From positions 372,001 through 436,000 of the forward strand of contig JAGOQM010000001.1 of the NCBI GenBank assembly GCA_017991555.1: 64,000 nt of DNA, written 5' to 3'. A model generated the notes under the pieces. The model was not told the origin of the DNA and did no database searches. It saw only the letters and a list, made by a program, of their open reading frames with translations. Each line of letters begins with the position of its first letter. Positions within the stretch are counted from its first letter, which is position 1. Of the stretch, positions 46,672 to 58,955 are shown piece after piece. This stretch comes from Neisseriaceae bacterium (lineage in GTDB: Bacteria > Pseudomonadota > Gammaproteobacteria > Burkholderiales > Neisseriaceae). Made by a program: the position numbers and the translations under genes.

Positions 46672-49032
46672 TTAGTTACGCAAGTGGGCGTCGGCTAATT
46701 TTGCAGATTCAATTAATTTAGTGATTAATTGGTCCACTTCTTCGTCCACCAGGGTCTTGCTCATGTCTTGTAAGTGAATCGACACGGCCAAGCTTTTCAT
46801 CCCAGCTTCTAAGCTGTCGCCTTGGTATAGGTCAAAAATACGAACGTCTTTGATCAGCTCGTGCTTGACCTGATTCAAGGCATCCAACAGGCTTTGGGCG
46901 CTTTGGCTTTGTGGCAACACAAAGGCCAGATCGCGGCGGCCAGCCTGATACTTAGAGGTGGCTTGATAAACCACTTTATCCTGAGCCAAAGTCGCGGCAA
47001 AATCCAATTCAAACACCACAGGTGCCTGAGGCAGATCATACTTATGCACCCAAGAAGGATGCAGCTCACCCATAAAGCCAACTTTACGGCCATCTAACAG
47101 AATATCGGCACAGCGGCCAGGATGCAGCGCTGGGTGCGTGGCCGCTTCAAAACGAATGGCCTTACCCGCCAATAGGTTTTCAACATCGGCCTTAACCGTG
47201 TAAAAATCCACTTTCGTGCTGGGGGCGCCCCATTGCTCAGGCAAAACGCTGCCGTAGGCTAAAGCAGCCAGCTTTTCATTTTGCTCAAACTCGCCCTCTG
47301 CCGCTTTGGCGAACACGCGCGCCACTTCAAATACGCGCACGCGGTTGTGCTTGCGGTTAAGGTTGGTCACTAAAGCGTCTACCAAACCGCCAATCAAAGT
47401 CGAGCGCATCACATTCATGTGGCTGGCAATCGGGTTTTTCAAACGAATCGGCTCATGGTTGGCGGCAAAATCTTGCTCCCAAGCTTCGTCCACAAACGCG
47501 TAGTTGATCACTTCTTGATACCCTTTACCGGCCATTTGGCGATACACCAACTGACGTGGCTTTAGGGTTTCTGGCAATGGCAACATATTTAAACGACCAT
47601 GCAGCTGATCACCAGGAATGTTCTCATAGCCATACACGCGCGCCACTTCTTCGATGAGGTCTTCTTCACGCTCGATGTCGAAACGGAAGCTCGGCGCAAA
47701 GGTGGCAAAACCTTCGCCGGTCACCTGTGGGTTTAAACCCAAATCGGTCAAAATGGTTTGAATTTGTTCGGCACTGATGTCGGTGCCCAAAATTTTATTC
47801 ACCCGTGCGGTGCGCACGTTAACGGCGCCTTGCTGCGGTAGGTTGCCCAACACTTCCACTACGGGACCGGCATCGCCACCACAAATGTCAATGACCAACT
47901 CACTGGCTCGGGCCATGGCCAAAGCCTGTAGTTCAAAATCGACGCCGCGCTCAAAGCGGAAAGAAGAATCAGAACCAAAACCATATTGACGAGACTTGCC
48001 GGCAATGCTTTCCGGATTAAAGTAGGCAGACTCCAACACAATGTTTTGCGTGGCATCGGTCACCGAACTGGCTTCACCGCCCATTAGGCCGGCCATGCTC
48101 AGCGCCTGCTCTTCATCGGCGATCACCAAAGTATTGGCCGCCAGGGTCACGGTTTTTTCATTGAGGCACTCAAGCACTTCGCCTTCATTTGCCATACGCA
48201 CCACTAGATCACCTTGCAAGGTATCGGCGTCGAAGGCATGCATCGGCTGGCCCAGCTCTAACATCACGTAGTTGGTGATGTCGACCAAGGCGCTGATGCT
48301 GCGAATGCCAGAGCGCAATAAACGCTGTTTCATCCAAGCAGGCGTGGCCGCTTGGGCATTCACCAGATTGATTTGACGGGTCAAGAAACGGCCACAGTGT
48401 TCTGGCGCCTCGATGGTGGCCTGAACCTGCTGGTCATGGCCAATGGCCACTTCTGTAATTGCCACTTCATTCACCGGCAGGTGAGTCAAGGCGGCGACTT
48501 CACGCGCAATGCCCCGAATGCTCAAGCAATCGGCACGGTTTGGGGTGATTTTCAAGGTAAACAAATCGTCATTAAGCTGTAGATATTCGCGGATGTCCAT
48601 GCCCACTGGTGCATCGCTAGGCAAAATCAACAGGCCGTCCACGTCATCAGGCAAGCCCAATTCTTTGCCCGAGCACAGCATGCCGTTCGACACTTCGCCA
48701 CGCATTTTGGTGGGCTTGATTTTGAAATCACCCGGTAACAATGCACCCGAAGTAGCGCAAGGCACTTTGGCACCCTCAACCACGTTGGGCGCGCCACACA
48801 CGATTTGCACCAGCTCGCCGCTGCCAATGTCTACCTGAGTAATGCGCAGACGATCTGCATTAGGGTGTGGCACCACAGATTTAACTTCGGCCACCACGAC
48901 GCCGGTAAAGTCTGGCGCGGGACGCTCAGCCTCTTCTACTTCAAGTCCAGCCATCGTGAGGACATGAGCAAATTTGTCGGCTGCTAAGTTGGGGTTAACC
49001 CAAGTTTTTAACCAATCATAAGAAAATTGCAT
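46672..49032 (-). CDS. pheT: Phenylalanine-tRNA ligase beta subunit
   Basis: 786 residues, normal length. It begins MQFSYDWLKTWVNPNL, then an EMAP-like tRNA-binding domain (VVAEVKSVVPHPNADRLRITQVDIG), the B3/B4 editing domain, and ends in the ferredoxin-fold anticodon-binding domain (YQATSKYQAGRRDLAFVLP). It is the PheT half of the heterotetramer. It starts 10 bases after the pheS stop. Confidence 0.97.
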   Translation of the reverse strand: MQFSYDWLKTWVNPNLAADKFAHVLTMAGLEVEEAERPAPDFTGVVVAEVKSVVPHPNADRLRITQVDIGSGELVQIVCGAPNVVEGAKVPCATSGALLPGDFKIKPTKMRGEVSNGMLCSGKELGLPDDVDGLLILPSDAPVGMDIREYLQLNDDLFTLKITPNRADCLSIRGIAREVAALTHLPVNEVAITEVAIGHDQQVQATIEAPEHCGRFLTRQINLVNAQAATPAWMKQRLLRSGIRSISALVDITNYVMLELGQPMHAFDADTLQGDLVVRMANEGEVLECLNEKTVTLAANTLVIADEEQALSMAGLMGGEASSVTDATQNIVLESAYFNPESIAGKSRQYGFGSDSSFRFERGVDFELQALAMARASELVIDICGGDAGPVVEVLGNLPQQGAVNVRTARVNKILGTDISAEQIQTILTDLGLNPQVTGEGFATFAPSFRFDIEREEDLIEEVARVYGYENIPGDQLHGRLNMLPLPETLKPRQLVYRQMAGKGYQEVINYAFVDEAWEQDFAANHEPIRLKNPIASHMNVMRSTLIGGLVDALVTNLNRKHNRVRVFEVARVFAKAAEGEFEQNEKLAALAYGSVLPEQWGAPSTKVDFYTVKADVENLLAGKAIRFEAATHPALHPGRCADILLDGRKVGFMGELHPSWVHKYDLPQAPVVFELDFAATLAQDKVVYQATSKYQAGRRDLAFVLPQSQSAQSLLDALNQVKHELIKDVRIFDLYQGDSLEAGMKSLAVSIHLQDMSKTLVDEEVDQLITKLIESAKLADAHLRN

Positions 49033-49042
49033 GTCGTCACCC

Positions 49043-50059
<1,017 letters not shown>

Positions 50060-50143
50060 TTAAGCCTTGAGCTTAAGGCAAAGATTAACCTTTGTAATCT
50101 GAATGACATTTTGGCTTTGAAGCTAAGAAAATCGATTCACGAT

Positions 50144-50170
50144 AAAAAAGGGAGGCCGTTAAGCCTCCCT
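50144..50170 (-). terminator. Terminator after rplT (leftward)
   Basis: AGGGAGGC and GCCTCCCT form an 8-bp stem with a T-run on the minus strand. It separates the thrS-infC-rpmI-rplT transcript from pheST and may work as an attenuator for the latter. Confidence 0.85.
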
Positions 50171-50187
50171 GAGAACTATCTCAGTCC

Positions 50188-50544
50188 TTATACCAGACTG
50201 GCTTTAGCTTTCTCAGCGATTTGAGCAAAGGCAGCTTTGTCAAATACAGCCATGTCGGCCAAAACTTTACGATCGATTTCAATTGATGCTTTTTTCAAGC
50301 CGTTCATGAATTTGCTGTAAGACAAACCGCACTCACGGGCAGCCGCATTAATACGGATGATCCATAGTTGACGGAATTGACGTTTACGTTGACGACGGTC
50401 GCGGTAAGCGTACTGACCAGCTTTCATGACTGCTTGTTTGGCAATACGATAGACGTTCTTGCGACGACCGCGGTAGCCTTTGGCTAACGCTATAACTTTT
50501 TTGTGACGAGCACGTGCGGTAACACCGCGTTTTACGCGTGGCAT
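50188..50544 (-). CDS. rplT: 50S ribosomal protein L20
   Basis: 118 residues: [55 protein letters not shown]. It is the strongly basic helical L20 sequence, ending in the globular domain. L20 is an assembly protein of the 50S subunit and usually represses its own rpmI-rplT mRNA. It follows rpmI by 11 bases. Confidence 0.98.
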   Translation of the reverse strand: MPRVKRGVTARARHKKVIALAKGYRGRRKNVYRIAKQAVMKAGQYAYRDRRQRKRQFRQLWIIRINAAARECGLSYSKFMNGLKKASIEIDRKVLADMAVFDKAAFAQIAEKAKASLV

Positions 50545-50555
50545 ATATTAACTCC

Positions 50556-50753
50556 TTAAGCGTATGGTAACATTTTAGAAATAGAAGCCATATCACGTGG
50601 GTTCACCATAGTGGTACCGCGTAATTGACGTTTATTTTTTGTGGTGCGTTTGGTCAAGATGTGACGCTTAAAAGCGTGCGCACGTTTAACACCACCGTTA
50701 CCTAGTACTTTAAAGCGTTTTTTCGCGCTCGACTTGGTTTTCATTTTAGGCAT
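50556..50753 (-). CDS. rpmI: 50S ribosomal protein L35
   Basis: 65 residues starting [46 protein letters not shown]. The first start (50765) would add four residues before this conserved beginning, so 50753 is chosen. It is part of the 50S subunit. An intergenic hairpin (50849-50876) lies upstream. Confidence 0.97.
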   Translation of the reverse strand: MPKMKTKSSAKKRFKVLGNGGVKRAHAFKRHILTKRTTKNKRQLRGTTMVNPRDMASISKMLPYA

Positions 50754-50848
50754 GATCTGCTCCAATGAGTTTTTTAGATAAGATACAAGGTGGTTGGCAA
50801 GCCAACGCTTAGGGACCCATGCATCACGGTTTTTGTCGCAATAATAAA

Positions 50849-50876
50849 GATTGGCTAACGCGACGTTTAGCCAATC
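50849..50876 (-). promoter_or_regulatory. 10-bp stem-loop between infC and rpmI (possible L20 control site)
   Basis: GATTGGCTAA and TTAGCCAATC form a perfect 10-bp stem with an 8-base loop, followed on the minus strand by TTTATTATT. It sits in the 137-bp gap between infC and rpmI, where in other bacteria L20 represses rpmI-rplT translation or transcription is attenuated. The role is inferred by position. Confidence 0.55.
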
Positions 50877-50890
50877 CCGAGATTATAACG

Positions 50891-51409
50891 TTATTTTTTC
50901 TTAGGGGCAATCACCATAACCATTTGGCGACCCTCTAATTTAGGAAACTGTTCAACAGTACCGATTTCTTCTAAGTCAGCCTGAATGCGTTTAAGCAATG
51001 CCATGCCCAAATCTTGGTGGGCCATTTCGCGGCCACGGAAACGCAAAGTCACTTTAACCTTGTCACCGTCCGTTAAAAAGCGGGTAATGTTACGCATTTT
51101 AATGGCGTAGTCACCAGAGTCAGTACCAGGGCGGAATTTAATTTCTTTAACCTGGATCTGTTTTTGCTTTTTACGTGCTTCGTCACGTCTTTTGGCTTCT
51201 TCGTACTTAAACTTGCCAAGGTCCATTACCTTACAAACGGGCGGCTTTGCATTTGGCGAAATCTCAACCAAATCCAAATCATGCTCTTCGGCCAAGGCCA
51301 AGGCTACTTTTAAATCAACGATGCCCATTTGTTCACCGTCGTGATTAATTAAACGCACTTCGTTGGCGCGAATTTCGCCATTGATTCGTGCTTCGCGTTC
51401 TTGGGCGAT
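50891..51409 (-). CDS. infC: Translation initiation factor IF-3, with non-canonical AUC start
   Basis: 172 residues if started at ATC (51407-51409). This restores the conserved IF3 N terminus ([26 protein letters not shown]) that a GTG start at 51358 would delete. An in-frame TGA lies 6 bases upstream, so only ATC, 8 bases after AGGAG, fits. The C-terminal domain is [23 protein letters not shown]. infC normally starts at AUU or a related rare codon, enabling IF3 to repress itself. An out-of-frame ATG overlaps the spacer. Confidence 0.9.
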   Translation of the reverse strand: MAQEREARINGEIRANEVRLINHDGEQMGIVDLKVALALAEEHDLDLVEISPNAKPPVCKVMDLGKFKYEEAKRRDEARKKQKQIQVKEIKFRPGTDSGDYAIKMRNITRFLTDGDKVKVTLRFRGREMAHQDLGMALLKRIQADLEEIGTVEQFPKLEGRQMVMVIAPKKK

Positions 51410-51430
51410 AGCTCATACTCCTTTAAATAA

Positions 51431-53347
51431 TTAGTCTACGGCAAGTGAAGCAGCAATTTCTTGTTTTAATTGTAGCAAGAATTCGCTCACGGTCAACTGA
51501 CCCAAATCTTCGCCACCACGGCGACGAACGGCCACTTTGCCTTCCTGTTGTTCCTTATCACCAATCACAATTTGATAAGGTAATTTTTGCAAGCTGTGTT
51601 CGCGGATTTTGTAACCGATTTTTTCATTACGTAAATCCAACTCAACCCTAAACCCAGCCGCTTTTAGTTCTGCCGCTAAGTCTTTGCAATAGGCCGCTTG
51701 CGCGTCGGTGATGTTCATGATCACCATTTGCACAGGCGCCAACCACAGCGGGAATGCACCGGCGTGGTTTTCAATCAGCATGCCAATAAAGCGTTCTAAT
51801 GAACCCAATACCGCACGGTGTAACATCACTGGGCGCTTACGGGTATTGTCTTCTGACACATACTCCGCATCCAGACGCTCTGGCAGCACCATGTCTAACT
51901 GTAGTGTACCACACTGCCAAGAACGACCTAAGGCATCCTTTACGTGGTACTCAATCTTAGGCCCATAAAACGCGCCTTCGCCAGGCAGCTCAGTCCATTC
52001 CATGCCACAGTCACGCAAGGCATCGCGCAGGCCATTCTCGGCCAAATCCCAAGTTTCGTCCGATCCCGCACGTTTTTCTGGGCGCAGCGACAGCTTAATC
52101 GCCACATCGTTAAAGCCAAACTGACGGTATACTTTCATGATCAGTTGGTTAAACTCACGCGCCTCAGAACCAATTTGGTCTTCGGTACAGAAAATATGGG
52201 CGTCGTCTTGAACAAAACCACGCACGCGCATCAGGCCATGCAAAGCGCCAGAAGGCTCATTACGGTGGCAAGAGCCAAATTCTGACATGCGCAGCGGCAA
52301 GTCGCGGTAAGAGCGCAAGCCTTGGTTAAAAATTTGCACGTGGCCGGGGCAGTTCATTGGCTTCACCGCGTAGTCGCGTTTTTCAGACTCGGTGGTGAAC
52401 ATGTTTTCTTTGTAGTTGTCCCAGTGGCCTGACTTCTCCCACAGGTTACGGTCCATGATCATGGGCGTACGCACTTCTTTGTAGCCTGCCATGTCAAGCT
52501 CATGACGCATGTGCTGTTCAATGGTTTGCCACAAAGACCAACCTTTAGGGTGCCAAAACACCATACCCGGCGCTTCGTCTTGCAAATGGAACAAGTCTAA
52601 CTGACGACCCAACTTACGGTGGTCGCGCTTTTCCGCTTCTTCTAAACGAAATAGGTAGGCTTTTAAATCGTCTTTACTGGCCCAAGCGGTACCGTAAATA
52701 CGTTGCAACATTTCGTTGTTGCTGTTGCCGCGCCAGTAGGCACCGGCAACCTTCATTAACTTGAATACTTTCAACTTGCCAGTTGATGGCACGTGTGGGC
52801 CACGACATAAGTCGGTGAACTCACCTTCTTTATATAGAGACAGCACTTCGCCTTGCGGAATGTCGCGAATAATCTCGGCCTTGTATTTTTCGCCTTGATC
52901 TTCAAAAAACTTAATCGCGTCGTCGCGGCTCATTTCAAAACGTTCAACGGGAATATCGGCCTTGGCCAACTCGCCCATTTTTTTCTCAATCGCCACCAGG
53001 TCTTCTGGGGTGAACGGACGCTCGTAGCTGAAGTCGTAGTAAAAACCGTCTTCAATCTCAGGCCCAATGGTCACTTGCGCCTCAGGGAATAATTCCTTTA
53101 CGGCAAACGCCAATAGGTGAGCCGTTGAGTGGCGTAAGATGCCTAAGCCTTCGTCGTCTTTAGCGGTAATGATCGCCAAATGGGCGTCTTGCTCAATCAC
53201 GTATGAAGTGTCTACCAGCTTGCCATCAACCTTGCCCGCGAGCGCTGCGCGAGCCAGACCCGTGCCGATAGACGCCGCCACATCATACACACTCACAGGG
53301 GCATCAAATTGGCGAACGGAACCGTCCGGTAAGGTAACATTAAGCAT
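51431..53347 (-). CDS. thrS: Threonine-tRNA ligase
   Basis: 638 residues, full length. It has a TGS domain ([28 protein letters not shown]), the editing domain ([17 protein letters not shown]), and the catalytic zinc site: [10 protein letters not shown] with [34 protein letters not shown]-terminal anticodon domain follows. It is the first protein gene after the tandem tRNA-Val genes in the leftward block. Confidence 0.98.
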   Translation of the reverse strand: MLNVTLPDGSVRQFDAPVSVYDVAASIGTGLARAALAGKVDGKLVDTSYVIEQDAHLAIITAKDDEGLGILRHSTAHLLAFAVKELFPEAQVTIGPEIEDGFYYDFSYERPFTPEDLVAIEKKMGELAKADIPVERFEMSRDDAIKFFEDQGEKYKAEIIRDIPQGEVLSLYKEGEFTDLCRGPHVPSTGKLKVFKLMKVAGAYWRGNSNNEMLQRIYGTAWASKDDLKAYLFRLEEAEKRDHRKLGRQLDLFHLQDEAPGMVFWHPKGWSLWQTIEQHMRHELDMAGYKEVRTPMIMDRNLWEKSGHWDNYKENMFTTESEKRDYAVKPMNCPGHVQIFNQGLRSYRDLPLRMSEFGSCHRNEPSGALHGLMRVRGFVQDDAHIFCTEDQIGSEAREFNQLIMKVYRQFGFNDVAIKLSLRPEKRAGSDETWDLAENGLRDALRDCGMEWTELPGEGAFYGPKIEYHVKDALGRSWQCGTLQLDMVLPERLDAEYVSEDNTRKRPVMLHRAVLGSLERFIGMLIENHAGAFPLWLAPVQMVIMNITDAQAAYCKDLAAELKAAGFRVELDLRNEKIGYKIREHSLQKLPYQIVIGDKEQQEGKVAVRRRGGEDLGQLTVSEFLLQLKQEIAASLAVD

Positions 53348-53399
53348 GCAAAAACACTCCTAAAACAAAAGCCGTCAAAAAAAGTTATTCGTGGTCTAT

Positions 53400-53476
53400 T
53401 GGTAGGCACGATTGGATTCGAACCAACGACCCCCACCATGTCAAGGTGGTGCTCTAACCAACTGAGCTACGTGCCT
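53400..53476 (-). tRNA. tRNA-Val (GAC), copy 1
   Basis: 77 bases on the minus strand with CCA encoded. The 5' acceptor AGGCACG pairs with CGTGCCT. The D-arm is GCTCAGTTGGTTAGAGC, the anticodon loop TTGACAT (GAC) and the T-loop TTCGAAT. It lies 52 bases upstream of thrS. Confidence 0.97.
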
Positions 53477-53512
53477 ATAGGCCCCACAAAGTTTGGATGT
53501 ACTGTTCATTAA

Positions 53513-53589
53513 TGGTAGGCACGATCGGATTCGAACCAACGACCCCCACCATGTCAAGGTGGTGCTCTAACCAACTGAGCTACGTGCCT
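53513..53589 (-). tRNA. tRNA-Val (GAC), copy 2
   Basis: Same length and structure as the neighbouring copy, 36 bases away. It differs at one T-stem position (G in place of A, allowing a G-T wobble). Anticodon GAC. Both probably come from one transcript with thrS. Confidence 0.97.
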
Positions 53590-53703
53590 ACTGAACCAAC
53601 TCTTTAAGCGATGCTGTTTTTTGCTCTTTAACCGGCGTCGCTAAAACGCCACATTCATTCAAGCAACAACAAAAAACAGCCTCCTTAGAGAGACTAGAGC
53701 GTG

Positions 53704-53733
53704 ATTGTACCCCACATAAAAAAGCTTTTGCAA
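53704..53733 (-). promoter_or_regulatory. Candidate promoter for the tRNA-Val/thrS transcript
   Basis: On the minus strand, -35 TTGCAA (53728-53733) and -10 TACAAT (53704-53709) are 18 bp apart, 115 bases ahead of the first tRNA. The remaining gap to the elaA start holds no gene. Confidence 0.6.
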
Positions 53734-53876
53734 GAAAATAGGCGCATCAGCCCTGTTATTCTGTCATATTCACGATAAACCGAGCATTCTCTGGGCAAAC
53801 TTGACCTAAAACACATGATTCAGCCCATAATTCATGCTATACCTAACCTTATCCATAACCCAGAAGGATGCCGCCA

Positions 53877-54338
53877 ATGACCCTTACCTGGCAAACCCTG
53901 TCGTTTGATCAACTCAGCACCGCCACTCTATACCAGTTCTTGCGCCTACGCGTTGAGGTGTTCGTGGTGGAACAAAACTGTGCTTATCCCGACCTGGATG
54001 GCAAAGACACCCATCCCGACAGCCTTCACCTCCTAGGCTTAGACCAGCACGGCACGCTGGCGGCCTACGCCCGCCTCCTCCCGCCTCAGCTCAGCTATCC
54101 GCAGCCCAGCATTGGCCGCGTCGCCATTGCCGAACCGTTTCGCGGCAGCGGCTTAGGCCATGGACTCATTCAAGAGGCCGTCCGCCAAACCCAGGCGGCC
54201 TGGCCCGAGCAAGACATCCAAATCGGGGCCCAACTGTACCTCCAGCCTTTTTATGAAGCCCACGGCTTTATGGCGGTCTCCGGCCCCTACCTAGAAGATG
54301 AGATCCCCCACATCGACATGATTAAACCCTACGCATAA
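53877..54338 (+). CDS. elaA: GNAT acetyltransferase, ElaA family
   Basis: 153 residues from the ATG at 53877; the ATG at 53868 is too close to AGAAGG. It has LYQFLRLRVEVFVVEQNCAYPDLDGKD, the ElaA signature, with SIGRVAIAEPFRGSGLGHGLIQEAV as the acetyl-CoA loop. The substrate is unknown. Located between the tRNA-Val genes and tgt, on the opposite strand to the former. Confidence 0.9.
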   Translation: MTLTWQTLSFDQLSTATLYQFLRLRVEVFVVEQNCAYPDLDGKDTHPDSLHLLGLDQHGTLAAYARLLPPQLSYPQPSIGRVAIAEPFRGSGLGHGLIQEAVRQTQAAWPEQDIQIGAQLYLQPFYEAHGFMAVSGPYLEDEIPHIDMIKPYA

Positions 54339-55535
<1,197 letters not shown>

Positions 55536-55688
55536 CGATTGAGGCACCACAAGATTATTGAGTTTATTCCAGCGGTTTTTTTTGGATTTTAAAAAAGAGC
55601 CGTTGAATATTGACAAAATGACTTGGAAAATTGGGCTTCCCCCTATAAAATAGCCCATTGTTTATAATTTTGACGTACAGGAAAAAAG

Positions 55689-55988
55689 ATGATCGATTTT
55701 GCATACGCCGCTGACGCCGCTAGCTCTAGCAGCTTGATTGCTCAGTTTGCCCCATTAGTGTTGATTTTGGTGGTGTTTTATTTCTTAATCATGCGCCCTC
55801 AGCAAAAGAAATTTAAAAACCATCAAAAAATGATTTCAGAACTAACTCGCGGCACCAAAGTGATCACCAGCTCAGGCATCGTTGGCAAAATCACCAAGGT
55901 AGACGAACGTTTCTTTACCATTGAAATTGCTTCAGGTGTCGAAGTTCAAATCGAACGTACCGCCATCGCCAGCGTAGTGGAAAACTAA
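55689..55988 (+). CDS. yajC: Sec translocase accessory protein YajC
   Basis: 99 residues. One membrane helix (FAPLVLILVVFYFLIMRPQQKKFK) with the RPQQKK cap, then a cytosolic domain GTKVITSSGIVGKITKVDE. It associates with SecDF. A TATAAT at 55663-55668 is a candidate -10, though no matching -35 was found. secD starts 57 bases later. Confidence 0.96.
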   Translation: MIDFAYAADAASSSSLIAQFAPLVLILVVFYFLIMRPQQKKFKNHQKMISELTRGTKVITSSGIVGKITKVDERFFTIEIASGVEVQIERTAIASVVEN

Positions 55989-56045
55989 AAAACCACGTTT
56001 TATGGCCGCACTCGTTGCGGCTTATTGCTTTTTGTAAGGTTGACA

Positions 56046-57959
56046 ATGAACCGATATCCCATTTGGAAATACCTCATTATTCTCGTGGTATTTGTGGTGA
56101 GCTGCGTCTATGCCGTACCCAACCTGTTTGGCGAGACGCCGGCCGTCCAAGTATCCACCAACCGTCAGTCTATCGTGATCAACGAAGACACCATGGCGCA
56201 GATTGAAAATGAACTACAACAAAACAACATTCGCACCAACGGTATTTACCTCGATGGCAATAGCCTTAAAGTGCGCCTAAACGACGCCGAAGCCCAGCTA
56301 AAGGCGCGTGACATTATTGAGAACAACCTAGGTGAAGGCTACATTACGGCCTTAAACCTACTGCCGGACAGCCCAACATGGATGGCGCAAATTAAAGCCA
56401 ACCCCATGTTCCTAGGCTTGGACTTGCGCGGTGGCGTACACTTCTTATTGCAAGTAGACATGAAAGCGGCGGTAGAGAAGAAGCTTGAGCGCTACGCTGG
56501 CGACATTCGCCGCAGCCTCAAAACCGCCAAGATTCGCTACGGCAGCATTCGCACCACCGACAACAACCTGATCGTGCCGCTGCAAGATTCTGAAAGCCAG
56601 GCTCAAGCTTTACGCACCCTAGCCAAAGACTTGCCAGAACTAGGCGTTCAGGCCGAAGGCGACCGCGCCATTAAAGTGGCCCTGACCCCTGCCTTGATCG
56701 CCAAAATTCAAGACGATGCCGTGAAGCAAAACATGGGCACCTTGCACAACCGCGTGAACGAGCTGGGCGTGGCCGAGCCGGTCATTCAACAAGCGGGCCC
56801 TGACCGCATTGTGGTGCAGCTACCCGGCATTCAAGACACCGCCAAGGCCAAAGACATCCTCGGCCGCACCGCCACTTTAGAAGTGCGCATGGTGGAAGAC
56901 GACGCCGCGCTGATGCAACAAGCGCTGGATGGCAACGTGCCTATGGGTTACGAGCTGTTGTATCAGCCAAGCCAAATGGGCAACAGCCCCATCCTGATCA
57001 ATCGCCAGGTAGAACTCACCGGCGACAACATCAACGATGCGCAGCCTTCGTTTGACGAAAATGGCGCCGCGGCCGTGGCAATTAACCTTGACTCAACCGG
57101 CGCCAGCATTTTCCGCGACCTGACCCGTGAAAACCGCGGCAAGCGCATGGCCATGGTATTGATTGAGCAAATTCCACAAAAAAATGATGATCCAGCTGCA
57201 CCGGTGGTGTTTGAGAAAAAATCTGAAGTGGTGACTGCGCCTGTCATTCGCACTGAAATTCCGAATGGCCGCGTGCAAATTTCTGGCAGCATGAGCACTG
57301 CCGAAGCCAATGACGTGTCTTTATTGTTGCGCTCTGGCTCACTGGCTGCGCCAATGAACATTGCGGAAGAACGCACCATTGGCCCAAGCCTCGGCCAAGA
57401 AAACATCACCAAGGGCTTCCATTCGACCCTTTGGGGCTTCATTGCCGTGGGCGGGTTCATGATTTTGTACTACCGCACCTTTGGCGTGTTCTCCGTCCTC
57501 TCGTTGACCTACAACCTGGTGCTGTTGATTGCCATCCTGTCGATGCTGCAAGCCACGCTGACCCTACCAGGGATTGCCGCCATTGCGTTGACCTTGGGCA
57601 TGGCCATTGACGCCAACGTATTGATTAACGAGCGCATTCGCGAAGAACTTCGATCCGGCGCTGCGCCGCAAATGGCCATTAGCGCGGGTTACAAGCACGC
57701 TTGGGCCACCATTGTCGACTCTAACGTGACGTCGCTGATTGCGGGTATTGCCCTATTGGTGTTTGGCTCTGGCCCAGTGCGTGGCTTTGCCGTCGTCCAC
57801 TGTATCGGCATCATGACTTCGATGTTTACCTCTGTGATGGTGTCACGCTCATTCGTCAATATTTGGTATGGCCGCCGCCATCGCCTGAAAGACGTGTCGA
57901 TTGGTTCAGTTTGGCGTCCAGAAAATGACAGCGTTCGCGCTGGCAGCAATAAGGAATAA
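56046..57959 (+). CDS. secD: Protein translocase subunit SecD
   Basis: 637 residues from the ATG at 56046; an earlier in-frame start lacks a matching ribosome site. The first membrane helix is at the N terminus, then the P1 domain with LGLDLRGGVHFLLQVDM, and five further membrane segments with GIAAIALTLGMAIDANVLINERIREELR. It uses the proton gradient to help protein export. secF follows after 12 bases. Confidence 0.96.
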   Translation: MNRYPIWKYLIILVVFVVSCVYAVPNLFGETPAVQVSTNRQSIVINEDTMAQIENELQQNNIRTNGIYLDGNSLKVRLNDAEAQLKARDIIENNLGEGYITALNLLPDSPTWMAQIKANPMFLGLDLRGGVHFLLQVDMKAAVEKKLERYAGDIRRSLKTAKIRYGSIRTTDNNLIVPLQDSESQAQALRTLAKDLPELGVQAEGDRAIKVALTPALIAKIQDDAVKQNMGTLHNRVNELGVAEPVIQQAGPDRIVVQLPGIQDTAKAKDILGRTATLEVRMVEDDAALMQQALDGNVPMGYELLYQPSQMGNSPILINRQVELTGDNINDAQPSFDENGAAAVAINLDSTGASIFRDLTRENRGKRMAMVLIEQIPQKNDDPAAPVVFEKKSEVVTAPVIRTEIPNGRVQISGSMSTAEANDVSLLLRSGSLAAPMNIAEERTIGPSLGQENITKGFHSTLWGFIAVGGFMILYYRTFGVFSVLSLTYNLVLLIAILSMLQATLTLPGIAAIALTLGMAIDANVLINERIREELRSGAAPQMAISAGYKHAWATIVDSNVTSLIAGIALLVFGSGPVRGFAVVHCIGIMTSMFTSVMVSRSFVNIWYGRRHRLKDVSIGSVWRPENDSVRAGSNKE

Positions 57960-57971
57960 GGAATAAGCATA

Positions 57972-58907
57972 ATGGAATTCTTTAAAATAAAACGCGACAT
58001 TCCGTTTATGAGCTATGGCAAGCTCACAACTTTTATTTCGCTAGCCACCTTCATCCTAGCCGTGGTGTTCTTATTCACCAAGGGCCTAAACTTTTCAGTA
58101 GAGTTTACGGGTGGCACCGTCATGGAAGTCCAGTACAGCCAAGGCAGTGATTTAAATAAAATCCGTGATGAAGTCAACAGCCTTAATTTAGGCACTGCCT
58201 CAGTACAAGCGCTGGGCACCACTCGAGACGTGATGATTCGCCTACCCAATAAAGAAGGCATGAACTCGGCTCAGCTGTCTGAGTCCGTGATGCAATTGCT
58301 TAAAACTCAAGACGCCGACGTCCAGCTCCGTAAGGTAGAGTTCATTGGCCCGCAGGTGGGTGATGAGCTAGTGCGCAGCGGCCTTTGGGCGATTAGCTTT
58401 GTGTGTATCGGCATCATCATTTACCTGTCGGTGCGGTTTGAATGGCGCTTTGCGGTCTCGGCCATCATCGCCAACATGCACGACGTGGTGATTATTTTAG
58501 GCTGTTTTGCTCTGTTCCAATGGGAGTTCTCGCTCACCGTATTGGCGGGTATTCTCGCGGTCTTGGGCTACTCGGTGAACGAATCGGTGGTGGTGTTTGA
58601 CCGTATTCGTGAAAACTTCCGCAAGCCCGGCATGCGGGGTCATACCGTCCCAGAAGTCATCGACAACGCCATTACCTCGACCATGAGCCGGACCATCATT
58701 ACCCACGCCTCAACCGAAGCGATGGTGATCTCAATGCTGGTTTTTGGTGGCGACGCCCTACATGGCTTTGCCATGGCCTTAACCATTGGCATTGTCTTTG
58801 GCGTGTACTCTTCGGTCTTAGTGGCCAGTCCGATGTTGCTGTTCTTTGGGCTCAGTCGCGAAAGCCTGGTCAAGCCAGTGAAGAAAAAAGAAGAAGCCGT
58901 CGTTTAA
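57972..58907 (+). CDS. secF: Protein translocase subunit SecF
   Basis: 311 residues with six membrane segments. NFSVEFTGGTVMEVQYS is the SecF periplasmic motif, and GYSVNESVVVFDRIRENFRK is the conserved helix 4 segment. It pairs with SecD. A strong terminator follows the gene. Confidence 0.96.
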   Translation: MEFFKIKRDIPFMSYGKLTTFISLATFILAVVFLFTKGLNFSVEFTGGTVMEVQYSQGSDLNKIRDEVNSLNLGTASVQALGTTRDVMIRLPNKEGMNSAQLSESVMQLLKTQDADVQLRKVEFIGPQVGDELVRSGLWAISFVCIGIIIYLSVRFEWRFAVSAIIANMHDVVIILGCFALFQWEFSLTVLAGILAVLGYSVNESVVVFDRIRENFRKPGMRGHTVPEVIDNAITSTMSRTIITHASTEAMVISMLVFGGDALHGFAMALTIGIVFGVYSSVLVASPMLLFFGLSRESLVKPVKKKEEAVV

Positions 58908-58917
58908 CCCCACACAC

Positions 58918-58944
58918 AAGGTTGCCCTCGGGCAACCTTTTTCC
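58918..58944 (+). terminator. Terminator after secF
   Basis: AAGGTTGCCC-TC-GGGCAACCTT with a T-tail; a 10-bp perfect stem. Confidence 0.95.
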
Positions 58945-58955
58945 TAGAGGCCCCC

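Noticed and set aside
53600..53645. CTCTTTAA repeats resembling a boxA antitermination site near the tRNA genes
   Set aside because: They read on the plus strand, opposite to the tRNA/thrS transcript, and no rRNA genes are nearby.
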